A program made the translations under genes and the position numbers. From Flavobacteriaceae bacterium (GTDB taxonomy: Bacteria > Bacteroidota > Bacteroidia > Flavobacteriales > Flavobacteriaceae): a stretch of DNA of 39,615 nucleotides. The stretch is from contig JADHLZ010000013.1 in the NCBI GenBank assembly GCA_016780345.1, positions 1 to 39,615 of the forward strand, read 5' to 3'. A model generated the notes under the pieces. It saw nothing but the letters and a program-made list of their open reading frames with translations. It had not been told where the DNA came from and did no database searches. Positions 29,916-38,767 of the stretch are shown in pieces (the stretch's first letter is position 1; every line of letters begins with the position of its first letter).

Positions 29916-30824
29916 CTAATTCTGAGTATTTACATCAAAAATCCAAGCATACTTGTTTTCTTTAGCCTGAATTTCTCTAAGACTTATAATCGCCTCATTT
30001 CTATTTAAAAATCCATCAAAAGCAACAGGAATTAATCCCTTATCATTCAAAGGTAAAATTCTTGATTTATATCCTTTGCTCTTTAAAGAAGAAACAAGAT
30101 TTTTAGCATTTTGCTTTACCCTAAAAGCTCCAGCGATTATAAAATATTTGGGTTGCTGTCTTTTTACATTTATGGTGAGTGAGGGTAATGAACCTAAGTC
30201 AAAAACAGCTTTTTCCACAATTGCTTTTGATTGGTCTCTTAGTGATTGTTCATATGCTATCTTTTGATCAATTAAATCATTGTTAACGTTTATATAAATA
30301 TAACCTGAACCTAAAATTAAACAAGCCCAAACGGCAGCTTGTTTAAGAATTTTAGAGGATATATTGACCAGTCTAAGTGTTTTTCTATCTTCTTTTATAT
30401 TTAAATGTGAAGAAATTTGTTTTACGTTCAATGGAGAAAGTCCAAATGAATCCTTTAAATAATTTTTAGAATGATATGGGTTGAAAATAATTTTTTTTTC
30501 TTTACTTAGGGAAAGTTCTCCAATGTCTTTTAAAAAATATTTTTCTTTATTTAAGGTCTGAATTATTTTAATTACTAAACTGTGAATGTCTTTCAACACA
30601 AAATTATAATCAAGATTCTCATGTGTGCTAATATGTTTAGCTAAAAGACCGTCATTTTTATTAATCTGAGAATTAAAAGAAATATGTTTTGAAGGAGGGT
30701 AAAATTTCTCATTTTTTAAATCATAATGAGCCGGTTTAAAAGTGCTTATGAAACTGCCAAGTCCAGGGATAGTAACACACTCATGGTGGTGTAATAATTC
30801 ACTAATATATTTTGAGAGTTGCAT
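29916..30824 (-). CDS. HU-CCDC81 and SPOR domain membrane protein
   Basis: 302 residues. The N-terminal 130 residues are a HU-CCDC81 module (QLSKYISELLHHHECVTIPG, LGSFISTFKPAHYDL, and a second half with FLKDIGELSL and FNPYHSKNYL). One membrane helix follows (about 165-183), then a linker and a C-terminal SPOR domain (FIIAGAFRVKQNAKNLVSSLKSKGY and a closing ILPLNDKGLIPVAFDGF). SPOR domains bind peptidoglycan lacking stem peptides, typically at the division site, so the protein links a HU-like cytoplasmic fold to the cell wall. This architecture is typical of Bacteroidota. Starts 36 bp after trpS. Confidence 0.92.
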   Translation of the reverse strand: MQLSKYISELLHHHECVTIPGLGSFISTFKPAHYDLKNEKFYPPSKHISFNSQINKNDGLLAKHISTHENLDYNFVLKDIHSLVIKIIQTLNKEKYFLKDIGELSLSKEKKIIFNPYHSKNYLKDSFGLSPLNVKQISSHLNIKEDRKTLRLVNISSKILKQAAVWACLILGSGYIYINVNNDLIDQKIAYEQSLRDQSKAIVEKAVFDLGSLPSLTINVKRQQPKYFIIAGAFRVKQNAKNLVSSLKSKGYKSRILPLNDKGLIPVAFDGFLNRNEAIISLREIQAKENKYAWIFDVNTQN

Positions 30825-30860
30825 TTAATAAAAATACATTTTTTTAATCAAACTTTTAAA

Positions 30861-31841
30861 TTAAATTAATGAATTATAGCCTAACTTTTGTCTAACTCTA
30901 TTTAGGACTTCATTTGCTACAACATTGGCTTTTTCAGCACCACAGCTAAGTATTGAATCTAATTCCTTTTTATTTGTCATAAAATAATTAAATTTTTCTC
31001 TTTCATATGAGTAATTAGACAATATGAAATTCAAAAGCTCTGTTTTTGCATGCCCATAACCAAATCCACCTGACATGTAATTGCGTTTCATTTTATCAAT
31101 AGATTTTTTATCAGCAATTAATTTAAAAATTTTAAAAACATTACAGTTATTATAATCTTTTGGTTTGTCAATTGGTGTACTATCCGTTTGTATGCTCATA
31201 ATTTGTTTTTTCAAAAGCTTTTCTGGTAAAAAAATGTCAATTATATTTCCCTTTGATTTGCTCATCTTTTCTCCATTTGTCCCTAAGACCAATTGTGTTT
31301 CTTTATTAACGTCACCTTTAGGGAGTACAAAGGTTTTTCCATAAATATTATTAAATCTTGAAGCTACATCTCTGGTCATTTCCAGGTGTTGTTGTTGATC
31401 TTTTCCAACTGGGACTTTATCAGCATCATATAACAATATATCTGAAGCCATTAACATGGGATATGTAAAAATACCTACATTAACGTCACTTAATCTCTCC
31501 GATTTATCTTTAAAAGAATGAGCAAGGGTTAATCTTTGAAAAGGAAAATAGCATGATAATATCCATGAAAGCTCAGTTGCTTGGGGAACATCACTTTGTC
31601 TATAAAAAACTGTTTTATCAGTATTTAGACCAAAAGAAAGCCAAGTTGCTGCCGTTGCATATGTATTATTTTTTAATATCCCTTTGTCTTTAATTTGAGT
31701 TAAAGAATGCATATCTGCAATAAACAAAAAAGATTGGTCTTTAGACTTATTGGCTAAGCCAATTGCCGGTATAATTGCTCCTAAAATATTTCCTAAATGA
31801 GGAGTCCCTGTACTCTGTATTCCTGTTAAAATTCTTGACAT
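30861..31841 (-). CDS. trpS: Tryptophan-tRNA ligase
   Basis: 326 residues from the ATG at 31841; a longer frame from 31892 adds 17 residues not found in family members. It charges tRNA-Trp. Class I synthetase motifs: SRILTGIQSTGTPHLGN (HIGH-type, TPHLGN), the KMSKS loop in GEKMSKSKGNIID, and GKDQQQHLEM with the tryptophan-binding region. First gene of a four-gene - strand run (trpS, HU/SPOR, thioesterase, PqqB-like). Divergent from plsC with 69 bp between starts. Confidence 0.96.
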   Translation of the reverse strand: MSRILTGIQSTGTPHLGNILGAIIPAIGLANKSKDQSFLFIADMHSLTQIKDKGILKNNTYATAATWLSFGLNTDKTVFYRQSDVPQATELSWILSCYFPFQRLTLAHSFKDKSERLSDVNVGIFTYPMLMASDILLYDADKVPVGKDQQQHLEMTRDVASRFNNIYGKTFVLPKGDVNKETQLVLGTNGEKMSKSKGNIIDIFLPEKLLKKQIMSIQTDSTPIDKPKDYNNCNVFKIFKLIADKKSIDKMKRNYMSGGFGYGHAKTELLNFILSNYSYEREKFNYFMTNKKELDSILSCGAEKANVVANEVLNRVRQKLGYNSLI

Positions 31842-31910
31842 TTTATTTGTATAATAAGCAAAAGTAATGGTTTTGATAATTATATCCTTCATTTACTTAC
31901 ATTTACAGTC

Positions 31911-32663
31911 ATGATACGATTCTTTAAAATGTGCATATATGGACTTTACAACGTATGGTTTTACATGTTGGCAGCTACAGGAATCATTATTTGTCTTCCT
32001 TTATTTTTTCTAACAAGTGTAAAAGAAGAATGGTACCCATATTTTTATTGGGTAGCAAGAAACATTTGGGCAAAACTTATTCTATACGGAATGGGGCTAA
32101 TTCCAAAAATTGAATTTTCCGAAAGTCTTGAAAAAGGCAAAAACTATATGTTAACGGCCAATCACAAAAGTATGATTGATGTGATGCTTATGCTTCATAT
32201 CAGTAAAAACCCTATTGTTTTTGTCGGCAAAAAAGAATTAGTAAGGCTACCTCTATTTGGACATTTCTACAAAAGAGTAGCAATTATGGTTGACAGAGAA
32301 AGCTCAAAAAGTAGAGCCGCTGTATACAGGCATGCTGAAAGAAGATTAAGCCAAGGCTTAAGCTTATGTATTTTTGCAGAAGGCTTAGTGACTGCTCCTG
32401 AAATTATTCTTGCACCTTTTAAAAACGGAGTATTTAGATTTTCTATTCACTATCAAATTCCTATTGTTCCAATGTCTTTCTACGATTGTGAAAGAAGATA
32501 TCCTTATCACTTTTCCTATAATTATTTTGTAGGAGGTCCTGGTTTTTTAAGAGCTAAAGTTCATAAAAAAATAGAAACAAAAGGTTTAGATGAAAATGAC
32601 ATGGAAGGCTTAAAAAAAGAAGTATATGAATTTCTTTACAAAGATTTAAAACCTATGCTTTAA
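31911..32663 (+). CDS. plsC: 1-acylglycerol-3-phosphate acyltransferase
   Basis: 250 residues. Converts lysophosphatidate to phosphatidate in the inner membrane. Membrane helix near 15-36; then the catalytic NHKSMID (His85, Asp90), a substrate motif near 140 (FAEGLVTAP) and [12 protein letters not shown]. Start chosen as [11 protein letters not shown], immediately upstream of the helix. The gene converges with recA; their coding ends overlap by 11 bases. Divergent promoters with trpS lie in the 69-bp gap. Confidence 0.92.
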   Translation: MIRFFKMCIYGLYNVWFYMLAATGIIICLPLFFLTSVKEEWYPYFYWVARNIWAKLILYGMGLIPKIEFSESLEKGKNYMLTANHKSMIDVMLMLHISKNPIVFVGKKELVRLPLFGHFYKRVAIMVDRESSKSRAAVYRHAERRLSQGLSLCIFAEGLVTAPEIILAPFKNGVFRFSIHYQIPIVPMSFYDCERRYPYHFSYNYFVGGPGFLRAKVHKKIETKGLDENDMEGLKKEVYEFLYKDLKPML

Positions 32664-33651
32664 TAGCTTCTATAATTTTTGATTCAATTTCATCACAAAG
32701 CTCAGGATTGTCTTCCAATATGCTTTTAACAGAATCTCTTCCTTGTCCTAGTTTTGTTTCTCCATAGCTGAACCACGATCCACTTTTTTCAATAATATCA
32801 TTTTCTACCCCTAGATCAATAATCTCACCCATTTTTGAAATTCCTTTGCTATACATAATATCGAACTCACTGACTTTAAATGGAGGAGCAACTTTATTTT
32901 TGACAACTTTAACTCTAGTTTTATTACCTAAGACATTTCCATTTGTATCCTTAATTTGAGTAGATCTTCTAATATCTAATCTAACTGATGCATAAAATTT
33001 TAAAGCATTTCCTCCAGTAGTAGTTTCAGGATTCCCAAACATTACACCAATCTTTTCTCTCAACTGATTAATAAAAATTACAGTACAATTTGTTTTACTA
33101 ATATTAGATGTAAGTTTTCTTAAAGCTTGTGACATAAGTCTTGCATGTAAACCCATTTTAGAGTCTCCCATTTCTCCTTCAATTTCACTTTTTGGAGTTA
33201 AAGCAGCTACTGAATCAATGACAATAATGTCAATTGCACCTGATCTAATTAAATTATCAGCAATTTCTAAGGCCTGTTCTCCGTTGTCAGGTTGAGAAAT
33301 AATTAATTCATCAATATTAACTCCTAAATTTTGAGCATAAAATCTATCAAAAGCATGTTCTGCATCAATAAAGGCAGCTATACCGCCTGTTTTTTGACTT
33401 TCAGCTATTGCATGTAAAGTTAAAGTAGTTTTTCCTGAGGATTCTGGGCCATAAATTTCAATTACCCTGCCTTTTGGATAACCGCCAACACCAAGTGCAT
33501 TATCCAAAGTTAATGAGCCGCTTGAAATAGCTTCTACTTTTTCAAATACAGAGTCTCCCATTTTCATAACCGTTCCCTTTCCATAAGTTTTATCTAATTT
33601 ATCTAAAGTTAGTTGTAACGCTTTTACTTTTGAATCTTTCTCTTTGCTCAT
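32653..33651 (-). CDS. recA: Recombinase RecA
   Basis: 332 residues, standard length. Binds single-stranded DNA and ATP for strand exchange and SOS induction. Walker A GPESSGKT (68-75), the loop region with [20 protein letters not shown], Walker [11 protein letters not shown], and the DNA-binding loop [17 protein letters not shown]. No intein or truncation. No LexA-type operator was recognised upstream; the - strand has TACTTTAG, a poor -7 box, near 33680. Its last 11 bases overlap plsC. Confidence 0.98.
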   Translation of the reverse strand: MSKEKDSKVKALQLTLDKLDKTYGKGTVMKMGDSVFEKVEAISSGSLTLDNALGVGGYPKGRVIEIYGPESSGKTTLTLHAIAESQKTGGIAAFIDAEHAFDRFYAQNLGVNIDELIISQPDNGEQALEIADNLIRSGAIDIIVIDSVAALTPKSEIEGEMGDSKMGLHARLMSQALRKLTSNISKTNCTVIFINQLREKIGVMFGNPETTTGGNALKFYASVRLDIRRSTQIKDTNGNVLGNKTRVKVVKNKVAPPFKVSEFDIMYSKGISKMGEIIDLGVENDIIEKSGSWFSYGETKLGQGRDSVKSILEDNPELCDEIESKIIEAIKA

Positions 33652-33722
33652 AAAAATTTGGAATTAAATTACCTAACTAAAGTACAATATATTTGATTTA
33701 AGTCATAGAATTATTACCATGA

Positions 33723-33754
33723 TTTTTCTGATAATTTTTAAAATATTACTTTCG
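33723..33754 (+). promoter_or_regulatory. Possible promoter of trhO
   Basis: TTTTTCTG (33723-33730), 16 bases, then TACTTTCG (33747-33754), close to TTTG...TAnnTTTG. The trhO ATG is 19 bases further. Lies in the divergent gap between recA and trhO. Confidence 0.4.
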
Positions 33755-33773
33755 CTTATTGTATAATTAGACA

Positions 33774-34811
33774 ATGCTTCTTTATAACAAACTTAGCGCT
33801 ATAGAAAGAGCCGCTCTCATTGAAAAAGCAGGTGATAAACGCATTACTTTATCTTTTTACAAATACCACCAAATCTTAAACACTTCCCTTTTTAGAGACT
33901 ATCTTTTTCAAGTGTTAGATAAGATTGAAGTTTTAGGTAGGATTTATGTCGCTTTTGAAGGAATAAACGCACAGCTTTCTGTCCCCTCAAAATATTTTGA
34001 AACTTTTAAAAAAACACTTGATGAAATAGATTTTTTAAAGAGTGTGAGACTTAATGTTGCTATTCAACAAGATAATTTTTCGTTTTTAAAACTTAAAGTA
34101 AAAATTAGAAATAATATTGTTGCAGATGGGTTAAAAAAAAACAGTTTTGATCTTTCAAATACTGGAAAGCATGTAAGTGCTTCTGAATTTAATAGATTAT
34201 CAGAGGACCCCAATACCTTACTAATTGACATGAGAAATCACTATGAAAGTGAAATTGGACATTTTAAAGGGGCTATTCTACCTGATGTTGATAGTTTTAG
34301 AGAATCTTTGCCAATTATTGAAAAAAAATTTCAAAAAGTCAAAAAATCAAAAAATATATTGATGTACTGTACTGGCGGTATCAGATGTGAAAAGGCTAGT
34401 TCATTTTTAAAACATAAAGGGTATAAAAATGTTTTTCAACTTGAAGGAGGAATAATTGAATATGCTAGGCAAGTTGATAAAGAAAAAATAGAGAATAAGT
34501 TTTTAGGCAAAAATTTTGTTTTTGATAATCGAAGAAGTGAAAAAATTTCTGATCAAATTATTTCCAATTGTCATCAGTGTGGAGAAAAATGCGATACTCA
34601 TGTTAATTGTGAAAATGAAGCTTGTCATCTGCTTTTCATTCAATGCCAAAAATGTGCTGAAAAATACGACAACTGTTGCTCAAAAGATTGTTCTGACATA
34701 AATAAGCTTCCTTATGAAGAACAAAAGAAACTTAGAAAAGGGAAAAAAAATAGCAACAAAATATTTAAAAAAGGAAGATCAAAAGCTTTAAGGTTCAAAA
34801 AAACATCTTAA
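33774..34811 (+). CDS. trhO: tRNA uridine-34 hydroxylase TrhO (rhodanese-related)
   Basis: 345 residues. Uses oxygen to hydroxylate U34 of certain tRNAs. The N-terminal acylphosphatase-like domain (about 25-115) leads into a rhodanese domain with the catalytic Cys in MYCTGGIRCEKASSFLKHKG (Cys near 199). The C-terminal region has a Cys-rich zinc-binding cluster (CHQCGEKCDTHVNC, CQKCAEKY, CCSKDC) and a Lys/Arg-rich tail that may contact tRNA. Full length. Lies 32 bp before the PSP1-domain gene on the same strand. Confidence 0.93.
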   Translation: MLLYNKLSAIERAALIEKAGDKRITLSFYKYHQILNTSLFRDYLFQVLDKIEVLGRIYVAFEGINAQLSVPSKYFETFKKTLDEIDFLKSVRLNVAIQQDNFSFLKLKVKIRNNIVADGLKKNSFDLSNTGKHVSASEFNRLSEDPNTLLIDMRNHYESEIGHFKGAILPDVDSFRESLPIIEKKFQKVKKSKNILMYCTGGIRCEKASSFLKHKGYKNVFQLEGGIIEYARQVDKEKIENKFLGKNFVFDNRRSEKISDQIISNCHQCGEKCDTHVNCENEACHLLFIQCQKCAEKYDNCCSKDCSDINKLPYEEQKKLRKGKKNSNKIFKKGRSKALRFKKTS

Positions 34812-34843
34812 TTAACTAACTTTATAAGATAATTCTTAAAAAA

Positions 34844-35974
34844 ATGAGTTGTAACAGCTGTTCTTCAAATGATTCACCAGCAGGTTGTAAAAACAATGGT
34901 ACTTGTGGAACTGATAGCTGCAATAAACTAACTGTTTTTGATTGGCTTGAAAATATGGAGCCTGTTATAGATCAAAATCTTCAAAATATATTTGAAATCA
35001 GATTCAAAAATGGGAGAAAACAGTTTTATAAGAATTCTAATGACCTCACCTTAAGTATTGGAGACCTTGTAGCGGTAGGGGCTGAAAAGGGTTTCGACAT
35101 TGGGTTTATAACTCTCAAAGGAGGCTTAATTCCAATTCAACTAAAAAGAAAAAAAATAGACCATAATTCAACAGAATTCTATAATATTATAAGAAAAGCT
35201 TCTCAAGCTGATATTGACAAATGGAAAAATTCTAGAGAAAGAGAGGAAAAAGTAAAAAAAAAGTCAAGAGAGCTAGCAATTTCCCTTAAACTAAAAATGA
35301 AAATCTCTGATGTTGAGTTTCAGGGAGATGGCACAAAAGCAACATTTTATTACACCGCCGCAGGTAGAGTTGATTTTAGACAACTTATAATAAGCATGGC
35401 TAGAGAATTTAACACCAGAATTGAAATGAAACAGGTTGGTTTAAGAGAGGAAGCTTCTAGACTTGGAGGAATTGGTTCTTGTGGAAGAGAACTCTGTTGT
35501 TCATCATGGCTAACTGATTTTAGGACAGTAACATCATCAGCGGCAAGATATCAACAGTTGTCCTTAAACCCCCAAAAACTAGCAGGACAGTGCGGAAAAT
35601 TAAAGTGTTGCCTAAACTATGAACTTGATTTATATCAAGAAGCTCTCAAAGATTTTCCAAAATCTAATACTAAACTTTTAACTGAAAAAGGAATCGCTTA
35701 TTGTCAAAAAATTGACATTTTTAAAAAGATACTTTGGTTTGTATATAAAAACGACAGCGTCAATTGGCACAAAATTAGTGAAGAAAATGTAAAGAAAATT
35801 ATAAAAATAAATGAATCAGGAAAAAAAATTGAGGCGCTTGAAGATTACACTGTTTATGAAATTGACTCAACTTTGGACTTTGAAAATGTTGTTGGGCAAG
35901 ACAGTTTGACAAGGTTTGATAAAAAAAAGAAAAGAAAAGGAAAGTTTTCAAAAAGAGCTAAAGATGCTAAATAA
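34844..35974 (+). CDS. ricT: PSP1/RicT-family protein
   Basis: 376 residues. An N-terminal Cys-rich tract (SCNSCSSNDSPAGCKNNGTC) precedes the PSP1 core (about 50-290): VGAEKGFDIGFITLKGG, REFNTRIEMKQVGLREEASR and GRELCCSSWLTDF, with LAGQCGKLKCCLNYELD. This is the family of YaaT/RicT, which in Bacillus joins RicA and RicF to control RNA maturation and development. Here no ricA/ricF are seen, and the gene instead precedes gldH, the usual arrangement in Flavobacteriaceae. Role in these bacteria is unknown. Its last 11 bases overlap gldH. Confidence 0.9.
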   Translation: MSCNSCSSNDSPAGCKNNGTCGTDSCNKLTVFDWLENMEPVIDQNLQNIFEIRFKNGRKQFYKNSNDLTLSIGDLVAVGAEKGFDIGFITLKGGLIPIQLKRKKIDHNSTEFYNIIRKASQADIDKWKNSREREEKVKKKSRELAISLKLKMKISDVEFQGDGTKATFYYTAAGRVDFRQLIISMAREFNTRIEMKQVGLREEASRLGGIGSCGRELCCSSWLTDFRTVTSSAARYQQLSLNPQKLAGQCGKLKCCLNYELDLYQEALKDFPKSNTKLLTEKGIAYCQKIDIFKKILWFVYKNDSVNWHKISEENVKKIIKINESGKKIEALEDYTVYEIDSTLDFENVVGQDSLTRFDKKKKRKGKFSKRAKDAK

Positions 35975-36422
35975 AACTTGTTTTTTTTTATTTATTTTAA
36001 CACTTTTTTCATGTAATAATCCATCATTTCTAGAATTTAAAAACTTTAAAAATGGATGGAATAAATATGAAGAATTAGAATTTAGGCTTATTACTGAAAG
36101 TCCAAATACTTCAAAAGATATTTTTTTCATTCTTAGGCACAATCAAGACTACCCTTTTTCAAACATTTTTTTAATTTCTGAACTTTACTTTGAAAACAAC
36201 GAAATTGAAATAGATACTTTTGAGTTTAAACTGGCTAACGCTAGAGGGGAATGGTTAGGGCAAAAAAAAATTAGTGTAGTTGAACATCGCCTGCCATTTA
36301 AAAAAAATTTTATATTAAAAAATAATAAATTAAAAATTCGAACCTCAATGAGATTAAATAATAGCTCAGAAGAAATTGAAAATCTTCTAGGTATTACTAA
36401 TTTTGGAATATTAATAAACTAG
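35964..36422 (+). CDS. gldH: Gliding motility lipoprotein GldH
   Basis: 152 residues from the ATG at 35964; the longer reading frame from 35916 lies inside ricT and lacks a signal. From 35964 the lipoprotein signal MLNKTCFFLFILTLFSC is clear. GldH is one of the Gld lipoproteins needed for gliding and, with type IX secretion, found only in gliding-type Bacteroidota; its biochemical role is unknown. Recognised from the ending LRINNS-type pattern (NSSEEIENLLGITNFGI), the EFRLITESPN strand and the ricT-gldH-pbp1A order, which is conserved in the family. Ends 6 bp before the PBP1A gene. Confidence 0.9.
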   Translation: MLNKTCFFLFILTLFSCNNPSFLEFKNFKNGWNKYEELEFRLITESPNTSKDIFFILRHNQDYPFSNIFLISELYFENNEIEIDTFEFKLANARGEWLGQKKISVVEHRLPFKKNFILKNNKLKIRTSMRLNNSSEEIENLLGITNFGILIN

Positions 36423-36428
36423 ATTACG

Positions 36429-38747
36429 GTGTCTAAAAAAAAGAAAGCCTTGCCAAAAGTATATAGAAAATTTTTCTACGGCTTTTGGGTTTTATTTTTT
36501 TTAGGAATATTTTCATTTTCAAGTATTTTTTACTTAGCATCTATCGGATATCTAGGAGAAATGCCTGATTTTAGACAGCTAGAAAATCCTAAAACAAATT
36601 TAGCCACTCAAATTATTTCTTCAGATAATAAGGTTTTAGGGAAATTTCATTTTGGAGAAAATAGAATTCCTGTTCAATTTGAAGATCTTCCTAAAAATTT
36701 AATTGATGCACTTATTTCAACTGAAGATGAAAGATTTTATAGTCATTCTGGAATTGATTTTAAAGCAACCTTCAGAGCTATTTTGTTTTTAGGGAAAAGA
36801 GGTGGTGCAAGCACTATTTCACAACAACTTGCTAGACAACTTTTTGTTGGTATTAGATCAAAAAATATCTTTGAAGCACTTTCTCAAAAATTTAAGGAAT
36901 ATGTTATTGCTGTAAGACTCGAACGTCAGTATACAAAACATGAAATCATTTCAATGTATTTAAATATTTATGACTTTGGTTACAATGGAGATGGAATAAA
37001 ATCTGCATCAAACATCTATTTTGATAAGGAATTAGACAGCCTAAGAATTGAGGAATCTGCAGTGCTTATTGGTATGCTTAAAAATTCCTCTTATTACAAC
37101 CCTTTACGACGACCAGAACTTGTAAAAACCAGAAGAGACGTTGTTTTTAATCAAATGCAAAAAAACGGTCATTTAGATCAAAAAACTGTAGATTCTCTTA
37201 GACAAATTCCGCTTTCAATTAACTATACTCCACAATCTCACAGGGAAGGTATTGCTACATATTTTAGGGCTTACCTTCAGGATTTTATGAAAGAATGGAG
37301 CTCTAAGAACTTAAAAAAAGATGGGTCAAAGTACAATATTTATTTAGACGGTCTAAAAATTTATACTACAATAAATTATGAAATGCAGAAATATGCCGAA
37401 GAGTCTGTTAAGTTGCACATGGCCAATCTACAAGAAGAGTTTTTTAGGCAAAACACACCAAAATTAAATCCAACTGCTCCCTTTTTAGATCTAGAATCTG
37501 AAGATTCAATAAAGATTTTTAAAAATGCCATGAAACGTTCTGAAAGATGGAGAAAAATGAGGGAAAGCGGAAAATCAGAAGAGGAAATGTTTGAAGTTTT
37601 CGAAAAAAAAGTTCCAATGACTATTTTTTCTTGGAAAGGAGAAATTGATACTGTCATGAAACCTGTTGATTCCATTCGTTATTACAAACATTTTATGCAA
37701 GCTGGAATGATGTCAATGGAACCACAAACGGGTCATGTAAAAGCATGGGTAGGTGGTATAAATTATAAACATTTTCAATACGATCACGTTAAACAAAGCA
37801 AAAGACAGATTGGCTCTACTTTTAAACCCTTTCTGTACGCAACAGCTATTGATCAATTAAAACTTTCACCTTGCGATTCTCTTCCGGATGCCATTTATTG
37901 TATTGAGCCTAACAAGTATGGAAACCCTGACCCTTGGTGTCCAACAAATTCTAGTGGAAATTATGGTGGATTTAGAACCTTAAAAAATGCATTGGCTAAT
38001 TCAAAAAATACTATTAGTGCCCAATTAATGGATAAAGTTGGTCCTAAGCCTGTTGCGGATCTAGCAAGAAACTTAGGAATAGAATCATACGTTCCTGAAG
38101 TGCCTGCAATTGCTCTTGGAACGCCTGATTTAAGTGTATTTGAAATGGTTGGAGCTTACGGTGCTTTTGCCAATCAAGGTATTTATGTCAAGCCCTCTAT
38201 GATTTCGCGAATTGAGGACAAAAATGGTACTCTTTTATATGAATCAGTTCCTGAAACAAAGGATGTTATTAGCGCACAATCTGCATACGTTACCTTAAAC
38301 CTTCTTGAAGGTGTTACTAAATTCGGATCAGGTGCTAGATTAAGACACGACATTCCTGAAGAAGAAAGAAACCCTGTGTACAGGGATGTTGTCACTGGAT
38401 ATCCTTACAAATTTGAAAATGCTATAGCAGGTAAAACTGGAACAACTCAAAATCAAAGCGATGGATGGTTTATGGGAATGGTTCCTAATTTGGTTACAGG
38501 AGTTTGGGTCGGTGCAGAGGACAGGGCTACTCACTTTGAGACTATCGCTTATGGTCAAGGAGCAACAATGGCTTTGCCCATATGGGCAATGTTTATGAAA
38601 AAATGCTATGAAAATGAAGAATTAGGAGTCTCTAAAGAAGATTTTATTGGCCCTGAAGAATTAACAATTCCTGTTGATTGTGAAGCTATTCAATCATTAG
38701 AACAAGACTTGTCTGAAGCAAAAGACTTAGAAGGTTTAGGGCTATAA
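36429..38747 (+). CDS. Penicillin-binding protein 1A (transglycosylase/transpeptidase)
   Basis: 772 residues with a GTG start at 36429. One N-terminal membrane helix (about 13-36) anchors the protein. The transglycosylase (GT51) domain has STEDERFYSHSGID with its catalytic Glu near 99, and GGASTISQQLARQLF. The penicillin-binding domain has RQIGSTFKPF (nucleophile Ser near 462), SKNT (SxN) and AGKTGTTQNQSDGWFMG (KTG near 669). The enzyme polymerises and crosslinks peptidoglycan in the periplasm. Class A PBP1 is common in flavobacteria next to gldH. Last gene of the ricT-gldH operon, 6 bp after gldH. Confidence 0.96.
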   Translation: MSKKKKALPKVYRKFFYGFWVLFFLGIFSFSSIFYLASIGYLGEMPDFRQLENPKTNLATQIISSDNKVLGKFHFGENRIPVQFEDLPKNLIDALISTEDERFYSHSGIDFKATFRAILFLGKRGGASTISQQLARQLFVGIRSKNIFEALSQKFKEYVIAVRLERQYTKHEIISMYLNIYDFGYNGDGIKSASNIYFDKELDSLRIEESAVLIGMLKNSSYYNPLRRPELVKTRRDVVFNQMQKNGHLDQKTVDSLRQIPLSINYTPQSHREGIATYFRAYLQDFMKEWSSKNLKKDGSKYNIYLDGLKIYTTINYEMQKYAEESVKLHMANLQEEFFRQNTPKLNPTAPFLDLESEDSIKIFKNAMKRSERWRKMRESGKSEEEMFEVFEKKVPMTIFSWKGEIDTVMKPVDSIRYYKHFMQAGMMSMEPQTGHVKAWVGGINYKHFQYDHVKQSKRQIGSTFKPFLYATAIDQLKLSPCDSLPDAIYCIEPNKYGNPDPWCPTNSSGNYGGFRTLKNALANSKNTISAQLMDKVGPKPVADLARNLGIESYVPEVPAIALGTPDLSVFEMVGAYGAFANQGIYVKPSMISRIEDKNGTLLYESVPETKDVISAQSAYVTLNLLEGVTKFGSGARLRHDIPEEERNPVYRDVVTGYPYKFENAIAGKTGTTQNQSDGWFMGMVPNLVTGVWVGAEDRATHFETIAYGQGATMALPIWAMFMKKCYENEELGVSKEDFIGPEELTIPVDCEAIQSLEQDLSEAKDLEGLGL

Positions 38748-38767
38748 ATTATTTGTAATTTAAATAA

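Noticed and set aside
31842-31892. Longer N-terminus for trpS from 31892.
   Set aside because: Seventeen extra residues are not typical; SRILTGIQ directly after Met at 31841 is the usual start.
35916-35963. Longer N-terminus for gldH from 35916.
   Set aside because: Lies inside ricT and is highly basic; the lipoprotein signal starts at 35964.
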